Source: Clavelina lepadiformis (lineage: Eukaryota > Chordata > Ascidiacea > Aplousobranchia > Clavelinidae). Taken from it: 64,000 nt of DNA. The translations under genes and the position numbers were made by a program. The number at the start of each line of letters is the position of its first letter. Positions within the stretch are counted from its first letter, which is position 1. The stretch lies in assembly GCF_947623445.1 (NCBI RefSeq), contig NC_135248.1, positions 5,456,977 through 5,520,976 of the forward strand, given 5' to 3'. The notes below the pieces were generated by a model. It had not been told where the DNA came from and did no database searches. It saw only the letters and a list, made by a program, of their open reading frames with translations. Shown here one piece after another: positions 10,873 to 24,975 of this stretch.

Positions 10873-13200
10873 ACAACGGACGAAAGTATTCAAACAGCTA
10901 AACGAATTGAAATTAAATGAGCGTGGAAATAATGATAATTTTAAGCGCATTAATAGCAAGGTAAGAAACGCAAAAGTTTATTAAGAAAGGTTGTTAAATG
11001 TATGCGTCCCGAAACGTCTCTATGTAGTCTAGTGTGCTTAATTTAACTAAGAAGGGGAACGTGGGGTAAGCTACAATGTTTATTTAATTTCTCATTCACA
11101 ACCTAGTCCTACCTCACCTTACTTTTGCGAGAGTGAGTTAAGCTGTTCGCTGGGGTTATTTGTACAATAGTAAAGATTAAGCTAAAAAGGCAGTATAGGT
11201 TAAATTTAAAGTTAATTTGATATATAATTAACATTTGTAAACAACTTCTGAAGACTGTACTTTTTTCGCGCTGTAACAATAAATATGATGACATCTTTGC
11301 AGCAACATCATTATCATTTCGGAAAATTTTTATTGGACATAACCAAAAGGAAATGAAAGTGGATTCATTTATAAAACAAAAGTTTATAGCACCTCTTAAA
11401 TTACTGAAATTCATAACATTGCACATCTTGCCCCGTCGCTGCCATTTTTATAACGTCTTTTGTTATGCAAAAATTAGCAGTTTTATAAATCTGATGAAAT
11501 TTTAAACAAGAAACTGTTTTCTTGTTTATATGCTGTTAAAAAATTTCAACTAGCAATTCTGAGCACTTGTTAAACGAAAAAATGCCACACAGAACTGAGT
11601 TTACTACTAAGCTCCAAAACGCAAACATAGTTTACTACAACTACAGCATGGAGGCTACTTCTGCTGGACGATTCATTGTAAAATGATTGTTGGTGGAATA
11701 AAGTGGAAACGCTCAAAATTATGCACGATGTTTAGTTTTGAAAAAATAGGCATATGCTTAACTTTCCCTGTTAATCATCTTCTCCCACGTGCTCCTACTT
11801 ACAATATGCGAGTTGTGGGCAATTTCCCTAAAAGAAGGTTAGATTTCCGTTCAGTTTGTTGTTTTAATTTTGAGGTAAACATATAGATATTGGGGTAGAA
11901 GTTAACACAAACGCCAACTGCATAGGCAAAATCCTAGTGCACTTCTAGAGATGAAAAAAATACACATCTCCAGTCTCCACATGACACATTTGACTTCATC
12001 CGCAGACATCCTTGTTGAATAAAAAAGGCAAACTAACCCCAGCATTCGTTTTCTTTTTGCCGTGTGACAACGCAATCACCTCCAGCCTTCTACAAACATA
12101 TTATGGCAGTGTTAGGACATAAAACCCTCGGTTAGGCCTTTAGATGGGCGAATGCTGGTGCGTAGCATGCACAATGAATATTCTTTTCCAGCTAAAGTAG
12201 TTTATTTCCGATGTATTAATACAACTTTACAAAGCAACATCAAGCATTGGACTAGTTATTTCTAGCAATAAATATTCAGCTGTAAATTTAAAAAATTTTT
12301 TAAAGTTATTAGAAAACATGTCAATGCTTTTAATAGAAATATTAATGGCAGAAAGCAAAAGGTCCTGCATGTAACGACATGTGAGAAAGGCTGCATTAAC
12401 AGAACAACACGATGAAAGAAAATATCAAAATGGACCTGAACGTTTGCCTTCACCACGTTCACGTCCACTATTTAAAACATTTCTGCTTTCAAATGGAATC
12501 TGAAGAAACGAAATAAAGGCGTCTTTTTTGGGAGAAACGTGAAAGGGGTTCAAAGCAACAGTGATGATCATAACAAGGCACTCATTGAAAAGCTATGACA
12601 TCTAGAAGGATTAAATTCACATAACACTACAAAATACCTCTCTTCTTGTCAGAAATAACGATTAATGTGGTTCAAAGTAATCAACCTTATACCAGAATAA
12701 ATAAACAATTGTAAATGGAGTGCAAAAATTTTAACTAACGTAATAGAAGAAGAACACTGCTAAGGACATAAAGCTAAATATAATAAAACAAATAGTCAAA
12801 TGTTAACAATTTATTCTAAAATTTATGTTATCCCCTTCACAACATCGCTCGTATATAAGTTACGTACGAGTATTAGATGATTATCAGATTAGTTATTTAT
12901 CAAATGCCATAGCGTTTTTACCGCGGTGATAAAAGGAAATACCTGCTTTGGTGAACGAATAATACAAAAAAGTAAACAAATCATACTTCAAAGCACACAA
13001 AATACTTGACAGGATAATAACCTAATGCAAAAAACGTCAACGCACAACCGAATTTCAACAATAAAAACGAGGTGCTGAACTGGTAAGTGCTGATTACAGG
13101 TTTCCTTGTCCATACTGGTGATTTGAATTTAGACAAATACGCAATACTCGTTTGGAAAAGCTTCCCACAAGAGCTTGTATGCTTTTCTGACTAGTTATGT
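10873..13200. other. intergenic stretch, no supported gene
   Basis: AT-rich sequence downstream of SLC28 copy 1. I see no gene, RNA gene or clear transposon. A short imperfect palindrome (CTCGTATATAAGTTACGTACGAG region, 12848-12870) is the only local structure that stands out. Confidence 0.4.
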
Positions 13201-13204
13201 TTTC

Positions 13205-16200
13205 CTATCCGCTTAATGAACTACAGTTTAGCGTGTAACCTGTGTCCGTCCAGTTAAAGAAATTGCAGCAATTTGTGGCAACAGATGAACTCAAATTACT
13301 TGATCTAAAAAATAAACAAAATTAACAAGTAAACAACAGGGTACTGGGTATAAAACCAAGCCCAAATTTAAGGCCTACCCTTTAAAAATCGCTATGGGAA
13401 AATGATTTCGATGAACAGCCAACAGGCAAACACAACGCTCAGGGATCCACTGCATCTATCATAACTTGTACTGTTAAACTACTTACATTGTAGACGAACA
13501 ACACTCAAACAGTCGACCGGGCTCAGTGTAGGTCCAATTCGTCGTGGCTAGCATGCGATCACAAACGATGGGTTGCGGAATATACAAAAAACCTGTTATA
13601 AAAGATGGGTAACGATGCTTACAAACCATTTACCTGTGAACTAGCAACATTCAAACATATATTAAAAAATGCTGACCCACCGGCTACACAACCGTTTAAG
13701 ATGTTGGTAAACACTGCAGCAACAAGAGCTCGAAGTACGAGCTTAACCAATTCACTTTGCCTTTGTGGAGCTATACTCACTGAAAGAAGCAAGACAGTTT
13801 TAACGGGCCCAAGGCTATTTACCGTTTTTAAAAAGTTCATAGAACGTAAGCTGTGGATACTAGTGTATGACAAATGTCATCCTCTTTTAATTGGTTTGAT
13901 GTTTAACTATTTCAATAAATGCGGATATAAGAACAAAAATAAAAATTGCCCCAACTTAAACTACATACGTAGACTTCCCAGCAGTATTCCAATTGAACCA
14001 AAGTTGGCAAAACCACACAAAGCATAGGTGACAATGGCTTCCGTATGTTCATCAACCCAGTTGACAACCCCAGTGTCCGGCTGTATCTTTGGTACAATGC
14101 CACTGTCCCTCAACTTGATCATTTCACCCAGGGATCCGTATGCAATGAACTCATTTAAGAAAATCTTTGTCCCTACGAGTTCAGCAGCCTACAGAAAATG
14201 TTAACCAGTTAATGATCACCGAGGCAAATCCTAACAATATAAATATGCTAGTAGTAGACTTTTCACAAACATTTCTCTATCCTAAGTTATATAACGTAGA
14301 AAACTTCAAATTCAATTTTAAATATCATCTGGTTGCAATCAAGGCAACGAGAGCAGGGCTCAGATTAATTCACAAGTTAATCAGACATGTTTTAGGCATC
14401 TGTCCTTCTTCAAAGAAAACATAACTGAATACAATTTACAGTGGATGAATAGGTGCTCCTATGCATGAAAGAGGCTGCGAAGTTTAAAGTGCAAATACAA
14501 CGCTAAATGAAGTTTGTTTCGAAATAAAGCATTGTATGTAGTTAACGTCATAATCACGAATGACTTTGGTGCATCTCTGAAAACCAATTGCATTTGTATG
14601 TTATAACACAGAACTTATTTCCAACTGAAATTACTCAACACGGTTTCATATTAATGTTAATAACACAACTTCCCCTTGCCATAAGTCTAGAAAACTTCGG
14701 GCCAGTTTGTTTGGGCATCCTATTTTTCAGTAATTGAGTGGATATGATGCTGGAAGAAAGTGGGTAAAAGCGAAGGATGGATTGACCAGTGGGTAGGACA
14801 GTTCAAGAAACTTCATGCCTTGCAGCTTGGTTGTGAGAAGTCTCGGTGATGTTGACAGATTCCGTCCACGATGCCGGCTTCTCAACATTGAGCCTCTCCA
14901 AGCTCAGGTGAAAATGATATATTGTGCTAATTGTCATAATTAGCCCTTATTCCTACGAAATTTTTGAGCAGATCTGATGATATTATAATGTTACTAGTGT
15001 TTTATTTTGTGTGTTTAACATCAAGCGCTGAACTATATTTTGGCCGTGTCTAGTTATGCGACACAGTACTACTTCCGAATTACATCATTCGTTACCACAG
15101 GGCTCAATGCGCTAGTTCTCAATGTCAGTCGAGTGTTCACAGTTTACTGAACACATCTCTATTCTGTGCTCTGAAAGCAATAGCCGTTTCGTTGTGAATC
15201 AATAATATAATTATATTCAAGAACATTGACAGTTTAGTTATTGTACTGTGATGGGCAACTAGCCTATCAGTGTTTAACGAACACGCACATCAATGGAATG
15301 AGACTAACGATCGATCAATCGATCAAGCAATAAGTAATTACAACCAAAAAAATCTAGTAAGAACACTGTCAGTTAGCACAACTATGGAACCGCATAAGGG
15401 GAAGACTAAGCTAGATGATCATATTTTGTCTAGCTGTTGATGTGGAAATAGTCATGCTTGGTACCTGCTATTTTCTTGATTAACTTTCATGAGAAATTTG
15501 TGTGAAAAATTGAAAACTGATTGTTTAACATTAAAACCAACTGCCGTAGCTGGTGATAAAAGAAATGAAATAAACCATAAAAATGGTAGAAGAACAAAAA
15601 CGGTATATTTTGATATTTACATGTAATATCATGTAATTAGCACTTTTTCGTACGTCCTAAAATTGATTTCAGTACTTCCTGCTAAGTATTGCTACATTAA
15701 ATGCTGATAACTATTGTTGCTATGCAACTAGACACTTGTCTTGTTGTCTGCTGGTTACCAAAGAAGGCTAGATCGAGGACTGATGACTATCGTTCTGTTT
15801 TGTGTTTATCAACAACTATTGGAATCACCCTAGAAACATTTAAGGCAAAGAAGCAAAACCTTGAACGAGATTCAAAATTACAGCACCCAACTATGTCCGT
15901 TACTGAATGTAAACGTCCTAAATTAACAAAGTCACACCTCCTAAACTCCCTAAAGTAAAGCATTGCTGCTTGGGAAATACAGTTGAATTAATAGCAATAG
16001 TTGTAATTCAAACCCGGAGCAAAATGTTTATGTAGAAATTTGCTGAAACTGAGCAACGTAAAAGTGTGCAATTGCATATATATACTGCAAACCTAAACCG
16101 AAGTACGAACAGCAAAATAAAATTTGTAAAACCTGACCCTGAGATGAACTGTTTTCAATTGTAGTGAGACAACATAATATAGCATGTGTTTGATAAAACA

Positions 16201-19200
16201 TAACCATTTACCTTGAAGCAGTCATCCCATTTAACCCCCATGAGAAATGATACCGGTAACAAAACATAGGAGCAAATACCCTAAAAATAAATAATATGAT
16301 GTGATCAATAAGCATGGCTGAAAACGAAATTCATGTGTGCCAACATTATCAAGTCACAAAAAGCAATAAACCTCAAAGCTGAAATGTGGATAATCCAACA
16401 AACCACCAAACCATTTTAGAAATCCATTGGTAACAGCTAGTATGGACAAAGTCGCAATGAGATTTCCAGCAATATTGAGAACCAATGGAATAGCCTGTGC
16501 TGCGCCCGCAGTTATGGCTGCCATAACGTTGTGATGGACTCTTAAAAAATTAATGTTTTAATGCATAGTATGTCATCTTTGCTGTAAATCTAAGTTTAAA
16601 GAGGGTTAATGATTGTAAACTTTAGCCATGCCACAACAGCAATAACGTTGGCTGTATTAGAGAAGTCATACACCAGAAGAGCAGCCTTTGTTATTGAGAG
16701 TGTGCCAGGTGGCAAACATAGTATTTTTGGCCATGTCAGTTTGATACATATATATTGCATTTCCATGAAAACTTTTTAGGCGTACTACCATGCTGTACCT
16801 TTCACTTATCAAAACGACGCAAGTTACACAAGTCTAAACTACACTTTGTTGGGCCTACAAAAAGGGTGCCAATGGGTGGGCCTCGAGCGGAGTAATTAGG
16901 TTAAATCCAAACTTACTGAGTAGGCAAACTTGCCTGTCTAGGCTAGGAATTAGCTATCTCACAAGCGAAATAAAAGCTTTAAGGCTATTAAGCTACTTTC
17001 AAAATTATAAGGTAGTTGTAGTTAGCCTTGTTCATATTTGAACTGTACTACGTAAACCATTGCAATATAAGTATAAATTAACTAACAGAATTGAACTGCT
17101 AATCAAATGCCAAGTTATTTCTCAATAATCAGTTCAAAAAACGTTTTAAAAAATACTAACACTGTAACGGGGTAACTTACGCACAAGTTTGTTGTTATTT
17201 TAATTTTTTGTTAACTTATTATGCCAGTAATGTTGCATTTCATATCCATCCACCCACCCACTCACCTACAGTTTAGTGATGTGCATTAACAGGAGGTTGA
17301 ATATCATGCCATTTGCACAGTGAAACTTGCTTTAGTTCAACATGCGGAGGTTGAGCGCCTCGAGCCAGACATAGAAACACAGGAATGTATTGCGACATAA
17401 TTAGAAGTTTTTAATGCACTTACTTTTGTTTAACTTTCAAACCTTCTTTTGTTAAAAACTGAGATCTCTTTGTTTCAGGATAAACAAGTTTTGAAATAGC
17501 TAAAGCACATGGTGCATCCATTACACATGCAGCAATGAGGTAAGCTGGCTGAAGCTACAAAACATAAAAAATGAACATTCTATGAAGTAAAGAACTTGAG
17601 ACAATTATAAAATAAACATTTCTTTCGACAAGTAAGATGGTGATGGTATTTTATAGTCTATGCTGCATACTAATCTGCAATAAAGTATGCAGATTAGTAT
17701 GTCTATTTATAGTGTTTTGAAGCAGAAAGCTTTGCGAATATTAAAGTTAAGAATGAAAGCAACAGTAATGACATGAAACTTACTTTGTTTTCAAATAGAC
17801 TTTTAAAATACAATGTCATTTAAATCTGGTAGAACTAAAATTGTAGCTAACATTACTGCGATATTCTTTCTATAAGCAATGCATGACGTATCAATCACCA
17901 AATAAATATAAGTTCAAAAGGGTTATAATTAAGGGCGTTCAACAAACAAAGTCAATTTCAAACTTCATGATATCGCATCTACTTGAAAGGTTCTAGATGC
18001 CTTTGACAGCAAGGAAAATTAGTACTTTAATGAATGAGTTCAACTTCAACAAATTACCAAGATCAGGCTAGCACCCGTGCGTGACGAAGCTGCTTAAACA
18101 GAACTAGTTAGATCTGGAGGACAAATCTGCAACAAAAGGAGCGGTGATGAGAGTTGATTGAGGCTTTTAAGGGATGCTAGTCTAGTGATGTGTCACAAGC
18201 TAGCACTCAGTTTCCCATCCTGTAAATTAGGCCAGCGTCAGGAAGGGCATCCAGTTGCAAAACTTGCTAAAAATTTCTATGATGGCTGGAGGGTAATATG
18301 GGCTGAGTGCAGCCTGAAGTGGTAGCCTTGTTGAATTCTGTCAAGAACTTCTTTTCGAAGTGAAGTCAAAATAACCAAACAATTTCCTTTCATGAGAAGA
18401 CTTTCAAAAACTGACAGATTATTTCCAATTCGCTTAAATGGAACAAGATCATAAGGAACTATGGAAGGCCATGTGCCACTGACACAATATTCCATAATTT
18501 TCAAACATAACTTATCTTCCTCCAAGGCAGACTTGATTTCTTGCAACCGTTCAGGTGAGGTTGGCAGGGATTGAAGTACTGCATCGACCTCTTCTGCCAC
18601 TTCGTTCATCAATGAGATGGTCGTTGAACTATCCTGAAGAGGGGCTCTGGACAAAGCATCATCTATTACCAATTTTTCTCCAGCTATATAGTTTATCATG
18701 TAATTGTACCACATAAGGCAAATATAAAAGTGCTGGATTCAAGGTAAAAATTCGTCGAGAGCTTTCTTACTGAGCAAGCTAATCAATGGTCGGTGATCTG
18801 TCTCTATTTGAAATTGGATACCAATTATATAATCTCTGAAATTTTCACAGGTTCAAGTCTCGGCTAAACCGAACTTTTCTATTTGCGCAAACTGGCGCTT
18901 AGTTTCGTGCATCGATGGAGAAGCGAATGCTATTGATAGAAGACAACCACCAACATTTTGAGGTAACACACATCTCAGGTCCTGGGAGTTACACACTCAC
19001 TTGTTGATAAAATCTTTTTACTCTCCCAAATCGCATGCTGCGGATGTTGAAGTTGCAGAAAATACAGTACCACTAATCTGATAACGTTTTTAGTGTTTCC
19101 ACAACGCTAATCTGGTCATTAATCTGCAAAGCATTCCAGTTTCACTTTGAAAATATTGCACAAAGCGTTGTTGTTAAAACTGTATGTAGGCTATATGTGT

Positions 19201-22200
19201 GTGATGTGTGTGATATGTGTGAGAAGCTTCAAGTACCATGATTTTTTAGCATCATTTTGTCTGGCTTTTAATCAAGTAAGTGCAGTAATTAAGCTTATGA
19301 CATAATCACATCTGATCAGCACAATAATCTTATTTTGAAACAATATTTTCATTGGTCAAAAATTTGAATTGTACTTCTTATTACACGAAAAAAACAAACA
19401 AAAGGTCTTCTCTCTAATAGGTCGTCCAAATAAATCGCAAAGGTAGTTTTTGGTGTTTTACTGTCTCAATGTCAATGATTTGAATCAAACCAAGTTTGGT
19501 TATCTGACACAGCCTAAATTATTATTGCTTTATTGAAAAATGATATTTTTATAGCAATTCATACTGCACTGGAACAAATTATAAATCACACTAAATTTGA
19601 TATTTAACTTGACATAATTGAGTCAAAAGTATTCGTTCATCTAACAGCAACCCGGTAAAGCGGAATTATTAGCCATAACACAAGTCGTTTCATCAGGCAC
19701 TGTACCATGACAGCTATCTAACCAGTGGCGGAAGTAACATTTCAAGCAGAATAGATTTAAAACATTCTCAAGCAAAACAAATAATAAGAATGCCATCAAA
19801 TTGCAAACATATTAGAGCAATATTATAAATAAAAGTAAAAAAAGGAAAGTTCTAACATGGAAACTGAGTCTGAGTTGAACGTGTTAGATCTTCACTATCT
19901 TTCTCTAACGAGTGGCAATGGTAATATATGACGTTTATGACTTACCCCAAAAGATATAAATGCACCCAACACAGAGCCAGAAATAGTTGCCATGCCAGTA
20001 GTCATAACAGCATGTACTTCAGATGTGGTTAGATCCGCAAAGTATGGCCGAATCAAGAGAGGGGATTCCGATTGACCAACAAAAATATTGCCTTTAAAAT
20101 CGTTGTGTTAAACTTATCGTAAAAAAACCTTCATTAATCTGAACAGTAAATTTTTAAGTTTCTTGTTATCTAGAAACTGAGTTTAACAAACCTGCTGCTA
20201 CCAGGGATTCTGGTGCTGTTGTGTGGAGGGAAATTTGCATGAGCCATGCGAATTTTGAAATAATCCATTGCATGGCACCAAAGCGATATGGAATAGATAG
20301 AAATGCACTAGTGTATAACACAACTGCAAGGACCTTGTTCAAAGATAAATAACTTTATTTATGCAATATTGCAATACAAACCGCAAATGAAACTCTCCAG
20401 CCCAAAGCTTAAAAAACTAACCAAACTACTTTGAGTTATCCAAAGTTGGTACAATTAAATTTATAAAAAATACTTTTTGTTCAACCAGTTAAAGTTATTT
20501 ATCGAAAATTTTGAATTACATAAAGTTGACTTCACAAACTTTCAAATTTCAACTTCAGAAATTAGGATGTGCATTTTAGAATACAAAATCTACACGAACG
20601 AAATCCAAAACTATTTGGTTTTTATTTTTGGAACCAATATTATTCTGATTACAATTATTGTTCACAGAGATTTTGATTTTCTTCATATGATTTTTTCAAA
20701 AATGATTATTAGGCTTATTCATGGTTTTAGTGAATGCGCCGATTACTACCTGCAAAAACGTTTAAATTATTGCAAAAAGAAAAGTATCTAACAATACTTG
20801 ACAGGCTGACAAAGACCATTGCATCAAATCATACCAAAGGAAAAACGACAACATCGTATGTGCAATGACTCGAGAGGAAAGAGGAGAATAAATATACAGT
20901 ACTTTCATTTATGATTTCTTACTAGTGTATAAATATATTTACATTACCAATATATTTTATAAGGTTGTAATTAGTTTAAAAAAATGGTGAAATAAGAGGT
21001 CAAATGTTGACATCGTTTATTGCAAACAAGCCAAGTTAATATATTGTCAAGCAACAAACGGTAGCAAGAACGATTGTCCGCATATGAGGCAGACTACTAT
21101 AGATCCTCACAGAGATTTCACTTAAGCACTTTTTACATTTGTTTAAGAAGGCGAGTTAACGAGCTTTCTATGTTAAAGAAATGTAAAATCCGTTCATGAA
21201 AAATTTATGTGTGAATCTATCCTTAAATCTTTAGTTTAAATAAAATTGCACTAATCATTGCGTTTCATGAAAACTGCTCATATCATTTCCCTTAATCGTA
21301 TCTGATAAAAAAATGGAGAAATAGTAGCAAGAAATTCCTGAAAGAACCTGTCACAATCTCTCATACCCAGGGCCAGCTTCACTACAGGGCACACTGAAAC
21401 AATTTTCCCGAGGCCCCACAACTCCTTAGTGGACATTTATGCAAAAAGATTTTTGATAGTAATTTTGCATTAATTTGTTTTCCAATGCATAATTTTAATC
21501 TACTTAGTTTGCTTTATGTTGTCCCATGTAAAACCATATGAATACAGTGAATCTATGATGTTGAAATAAAAAACATACAGTGGATTATTTTTGATCTTGG
21601 TATTTGCTAGTTACAGTTTGGCATAAATGTTACTTTTCAGTTGCTTGAAACTCATTTTAAACAAAAACTCAAAGATTTTTGTAATTTATAGACTCTACAG
21701 ACAGCTGCAGATTCAAATTATACACATCATTAATTATGTTACAATAGTTTTAGTAAATAGCCACTAACGATTGGCGCTTCAGCATAACCCACGTTACAAA
21801 TGTTGTACTGTACTCACCTTAAAAGCAAAGAAATGTTCTTTAAAGTTTGCTCCAAAAACAAATTTGGAACCAACATCAATGTAGCTGAGAAATTTTGCAA
21901 CAAAGTCTCCAGTCAATCTGAATGCCAAAAAACCAACTTTGGTTCGCAAAATCAACACACCCAAGCAAATTTGGATAAATAGACCTAAAAAAACAGGACG
22001 CCAGACCACCTGCAAAACAACACATGGAGTTTGCTTTTACAGCCAAAGTTATAAAATTAAAAAACAGCATGAATGCAAAAACACTGTCATTACTTTCCAT
22101 AAAAACAAAGGGAGTGAAATCTCACAACTTTGTTTTACTGTAACACAACCAAGTGATAATTAAAAGCAATGGTATTATTATTCATTCATGTCATAATAAT

Positions 22201-24975
22201 ATTGGTGAATGACATAGTGGAATGTGGCAATTCAAATTATTTAATCTTCGTTCAAACATATCAGTGCTACTACCATTTCATTGTGATGTCCTAGAAATAC
22301 ATTTCATGTGATCATCACATGAATTATGACTAACTATGACAAATCAAACTGTCTTTGCTAATTGCAAGCATACCCTAATGTTTTCTATCTTCAATAATTT
22401 TCAATCTGGTATTTTTAATCTTAATTATTTTCTAGTACTTGGTGTTTCATTCTGTCTGGTTTTTGTGATTAGTTTGCTTGAACCATATTTACAAATTTCA
22501 TTCATCAAGTTTAAAATTTGCTTATTTTCACATTAAAAGCTGAAAAATATAAATTCACCAGAATAAACATAACAAAAACAGACTGAGGTCCAAACTGGAA
22601 ACTGACAAAATGAAAAAGGGAATTTAAATTCGTTCTGGTAGCTTTTTAACTTTAACATTCATTTTTACTGCATAATGTTTTGCGTATGCTATTGTACGAT
22701 AGAAGTTTTTAACAAAGTATTGATGTGTAGTGTAAATGATCATTAGACATTTTACTAGCGCTGGTAATTTGCTTCAAGTTATAGTTATTTTTATTATTTA
22801 AGCGATGTATATAATTTCGAAAGTGAATGTAGGTAATTTTAAATTAATGACATCAGTGGACATGTACAACTCTAAAAGGTTCTTAATACTCTACTTTTCT
22901 CTTAATATTTAGTGAAAGGTGTGACAAAACATCGGATCATATCATACATTGATCATACTCATCAGCATCAAATTATATACATGAAATTTCATATTGATTG
23001 TTAGCATACACTTAAATTCAATGAAGCAAATCTGCAAGACTGCAACATATGAATGCAAGTGTCTTTCGAAAATGCATGGGAGTGAAAATAGCTTTGACTC
23101 GCTTAAAAGAGACCAAACGGCGAAACAAGCAAGCTTCTTTTTTATAGAGGAGCGACGCTCTTTTCTTCATCAAGCAGTGAAAGAGTGAGCGATACTCTTT
23201 TTACAGGAGTGGTTGCCCAGCTCTGAATGTAATTCATTATGGACCTAACTAAAAATATCATTACTTACTCTTTTTGGATACTTCGATGTGTAAAACATGC
23301 CAAACAAGAAAATCAAGTATCCTAAACATGATATTATTCGAAGTGGTTTTTTTGAGATTTCCAGAATAATCCAAACTATCAATCCCAAAGGAATACATAT
23401 GATGAACAACCTAAATTTGATAAGTAAAAACATTAACAGATGTTTTGCTTCAGCATTATCATATAGGTTTTCAAAAATTTTCAGTACAAATTTATGCAAG
23501 TTTACATTAAATTTCAAAAAAAAAAATTAAATCCTAACTAAAATCCACAAAAAAGTTAACAAAATCATTCATTTTATTCTATGAAATGTTAAGTTTAAAA
23601 TGGTTTATTTTTAGGTTGACAAATGTTCAGGGACGATAAAGAGGTATTTAAAGTAAGGAAATGCTCATAGTTCAGTGAAAATAAATGCTGGGCTTTACAG
23701 TTGGTCACATGGGTATATTATGTAAGCAAGCTGTGTGTAACTTGCTTAACTTGATGCCCGTCTTAACTTTCAATAATGCTTTTCTTATCAAAGTTATGTG
23801 AGTAAATCATAAAGTTACCAATGTGTTAAATTTTACATGGACTCAAAAATGATTTTTGAATTGATCTTTTATATGTAAAGCATATTTAATTATTCATAAA
23901 ATATATTACAATTTAATCAGATGAATATAATGGTTTAAGTAATTGTAGCAGGGCCTGAAGAACTTCCAAATAGCCTCTCCAAAATGTTTTTGTACTTCAG
24001 CATAAAAAATGTATGTAACAAACAGAGAGCAAAACACCAACAGTGGTATGGCACGGCTGAAATTCCAAAAGCAAGCAATGACTGTGTAGACTACAATACC
24101 TGAAATACCAATAGAAGCTATTTTTCGATATGTTCTGCAAGAAGAAATAATATTACTTTCAGCAATATCTCACAACTTACCTATAGTAAATAAAATGCTA
24201 GATAGTTTAAAAATAACACCTTTGTTATAGGAATAAAATGTTGTAACAGTTGTGACTGGAGAAAGTATGTAACTGGAAAAGAAGACAGTAATATTTCAAA
24301 ACATTTATTAATATTATTATTAGCAAATTTGTGACTGATAACTGAAAACATAAGCCTATTTCGAAATAATACAGAAACAAGCCTTGTACGCAAGTACCTT
24401 ATACAACTATTTCCTTTGGCTTCGATAACTTCAAACTTCTCAATCTCCACTTGGTTTTGATCTGAAGTATATTCCAGCTTCTCATTCGGTGAGTCATGCT
24501 CAGATAAAGCTTTGTTGTCATTGATCTGTAACCACAATTTGTATTGTGACATAGGCTAATGGTATTATTATTGTTACATTACTACTGTACTTAATCTAAG
24601 ATGTCCTGTATGTTATTGTATGTTTAGCCAGAAGGATATCCACATTCACATGAATTCCAGTAGCACACAGCGAAAGTATAAAATCATTGCTTTTGGGTAA
24701 CCAGTAGGCTGATAAAGTTATCAATAAAAAAATAGCCAACTAAAAATGAGTTAAGATAAATACAAAGCAATATGGTAGCTTACTATTCATACCCTGATAA
24801 ATGATGAACATCCAGAGAGCTCTTTTTCTGTTTCATTGGCTAAGTGAGTTGGAGAAGACTTGCGTTTGTAGGCAGGTGAGTTAACTTTTTGTGTTTTCAA
24901 AATGTTAGACCTTTCTATGCTGGTGTCTTCGCAAAATACCTTGTCCTTTACAGTGTGCACACGATTGGCAGACAT
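13205..24975 (-). CDS. SLC28A-like: SLC28/CNT concentrative nucleoside transporter, copy 1
   Basis: Fifteen exons (minus, N- to C-terminal): 24793-24975, 24398-24525, 24181-24272, 23910-24099, 23269-23410, 21818-22009, 20192-20333, 19946-20091, 17424-17554, 16372-16540, 16212-16280, 13969-14188, 13681-13779, 13487-13592, 13205-13289. They total exactly 698 codons (697 aa). The family imports nucleosides with sodium across the plasma membrane. Visible hallmarks are the HP1 loop [13 protein letters not shown] (residues about 362), the signature [12 protein letters not shown] (about 534-545), the [15 protein letters not shown] segment with the Asn and Ser that bind ribose, and an extracellular C-tail with an NWT sequon and CC pairs. 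The HP1 Thr is Ser here, and exon 6 ([12 protein letters not shown]) is divergent, so this is the most diverged of the three similar copies. Exon 12 alone is nearly identical in DNA to copies 2 and 3. If the last intron is retained, a TAA follows at once (670 aa). Confidence 0.9.
18171..18268 (-). repeat. retroposon-tail-like repeat in copy 1 intron
   Basis: On the minus strand the sequence around GGATGCCCTTCCTGACGC, followed by an AATTTACAGGATGGGAAACTG segment, resembles a tail found in many invertebrate and fish retroposons (GGATGCCCTTCCTGTCGCC type). It abuts the broken end of the gypsy fragment, which suggests nested insertion. The family assignment is from memory of the motif only. Confidence 0.4.
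18277..19000 (-). pseudogene. Ty3/gypsy pol fragment (RNase H to integrase zinc domain)
   Basis: In minus-strand order there is a degraded RNase H segment (IEKFGLAET, then [21 protein letters not shown]), the RNase H end [18 protein letters not shown], and then the start of the integrase zinc-binding region ([11 protein letters not shown]). This is the standard Ty3/gypsy order. Stop codons lie after LAET and after DEFLP, and the sequence breaks off at 18277. I see no LTRs. It lies in the copy 1 intron between exons 9 (17424-17554) and 8 (19946-20091) and is a dead relic. Confidence 0.85.

Noticed and set aside
15701..15958. 85-codon plus-strand frame inside a copy 1 intron
   Set aside because: It is on the opposite strand to the host gene and lies wholly in an intron, with no recognisable domain.
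20477..20791. 104-codon plus-strand frame
   Set aside because: It lies in the intron between exons 7 and 6 of copy 1; very AT-rich, with no motif.
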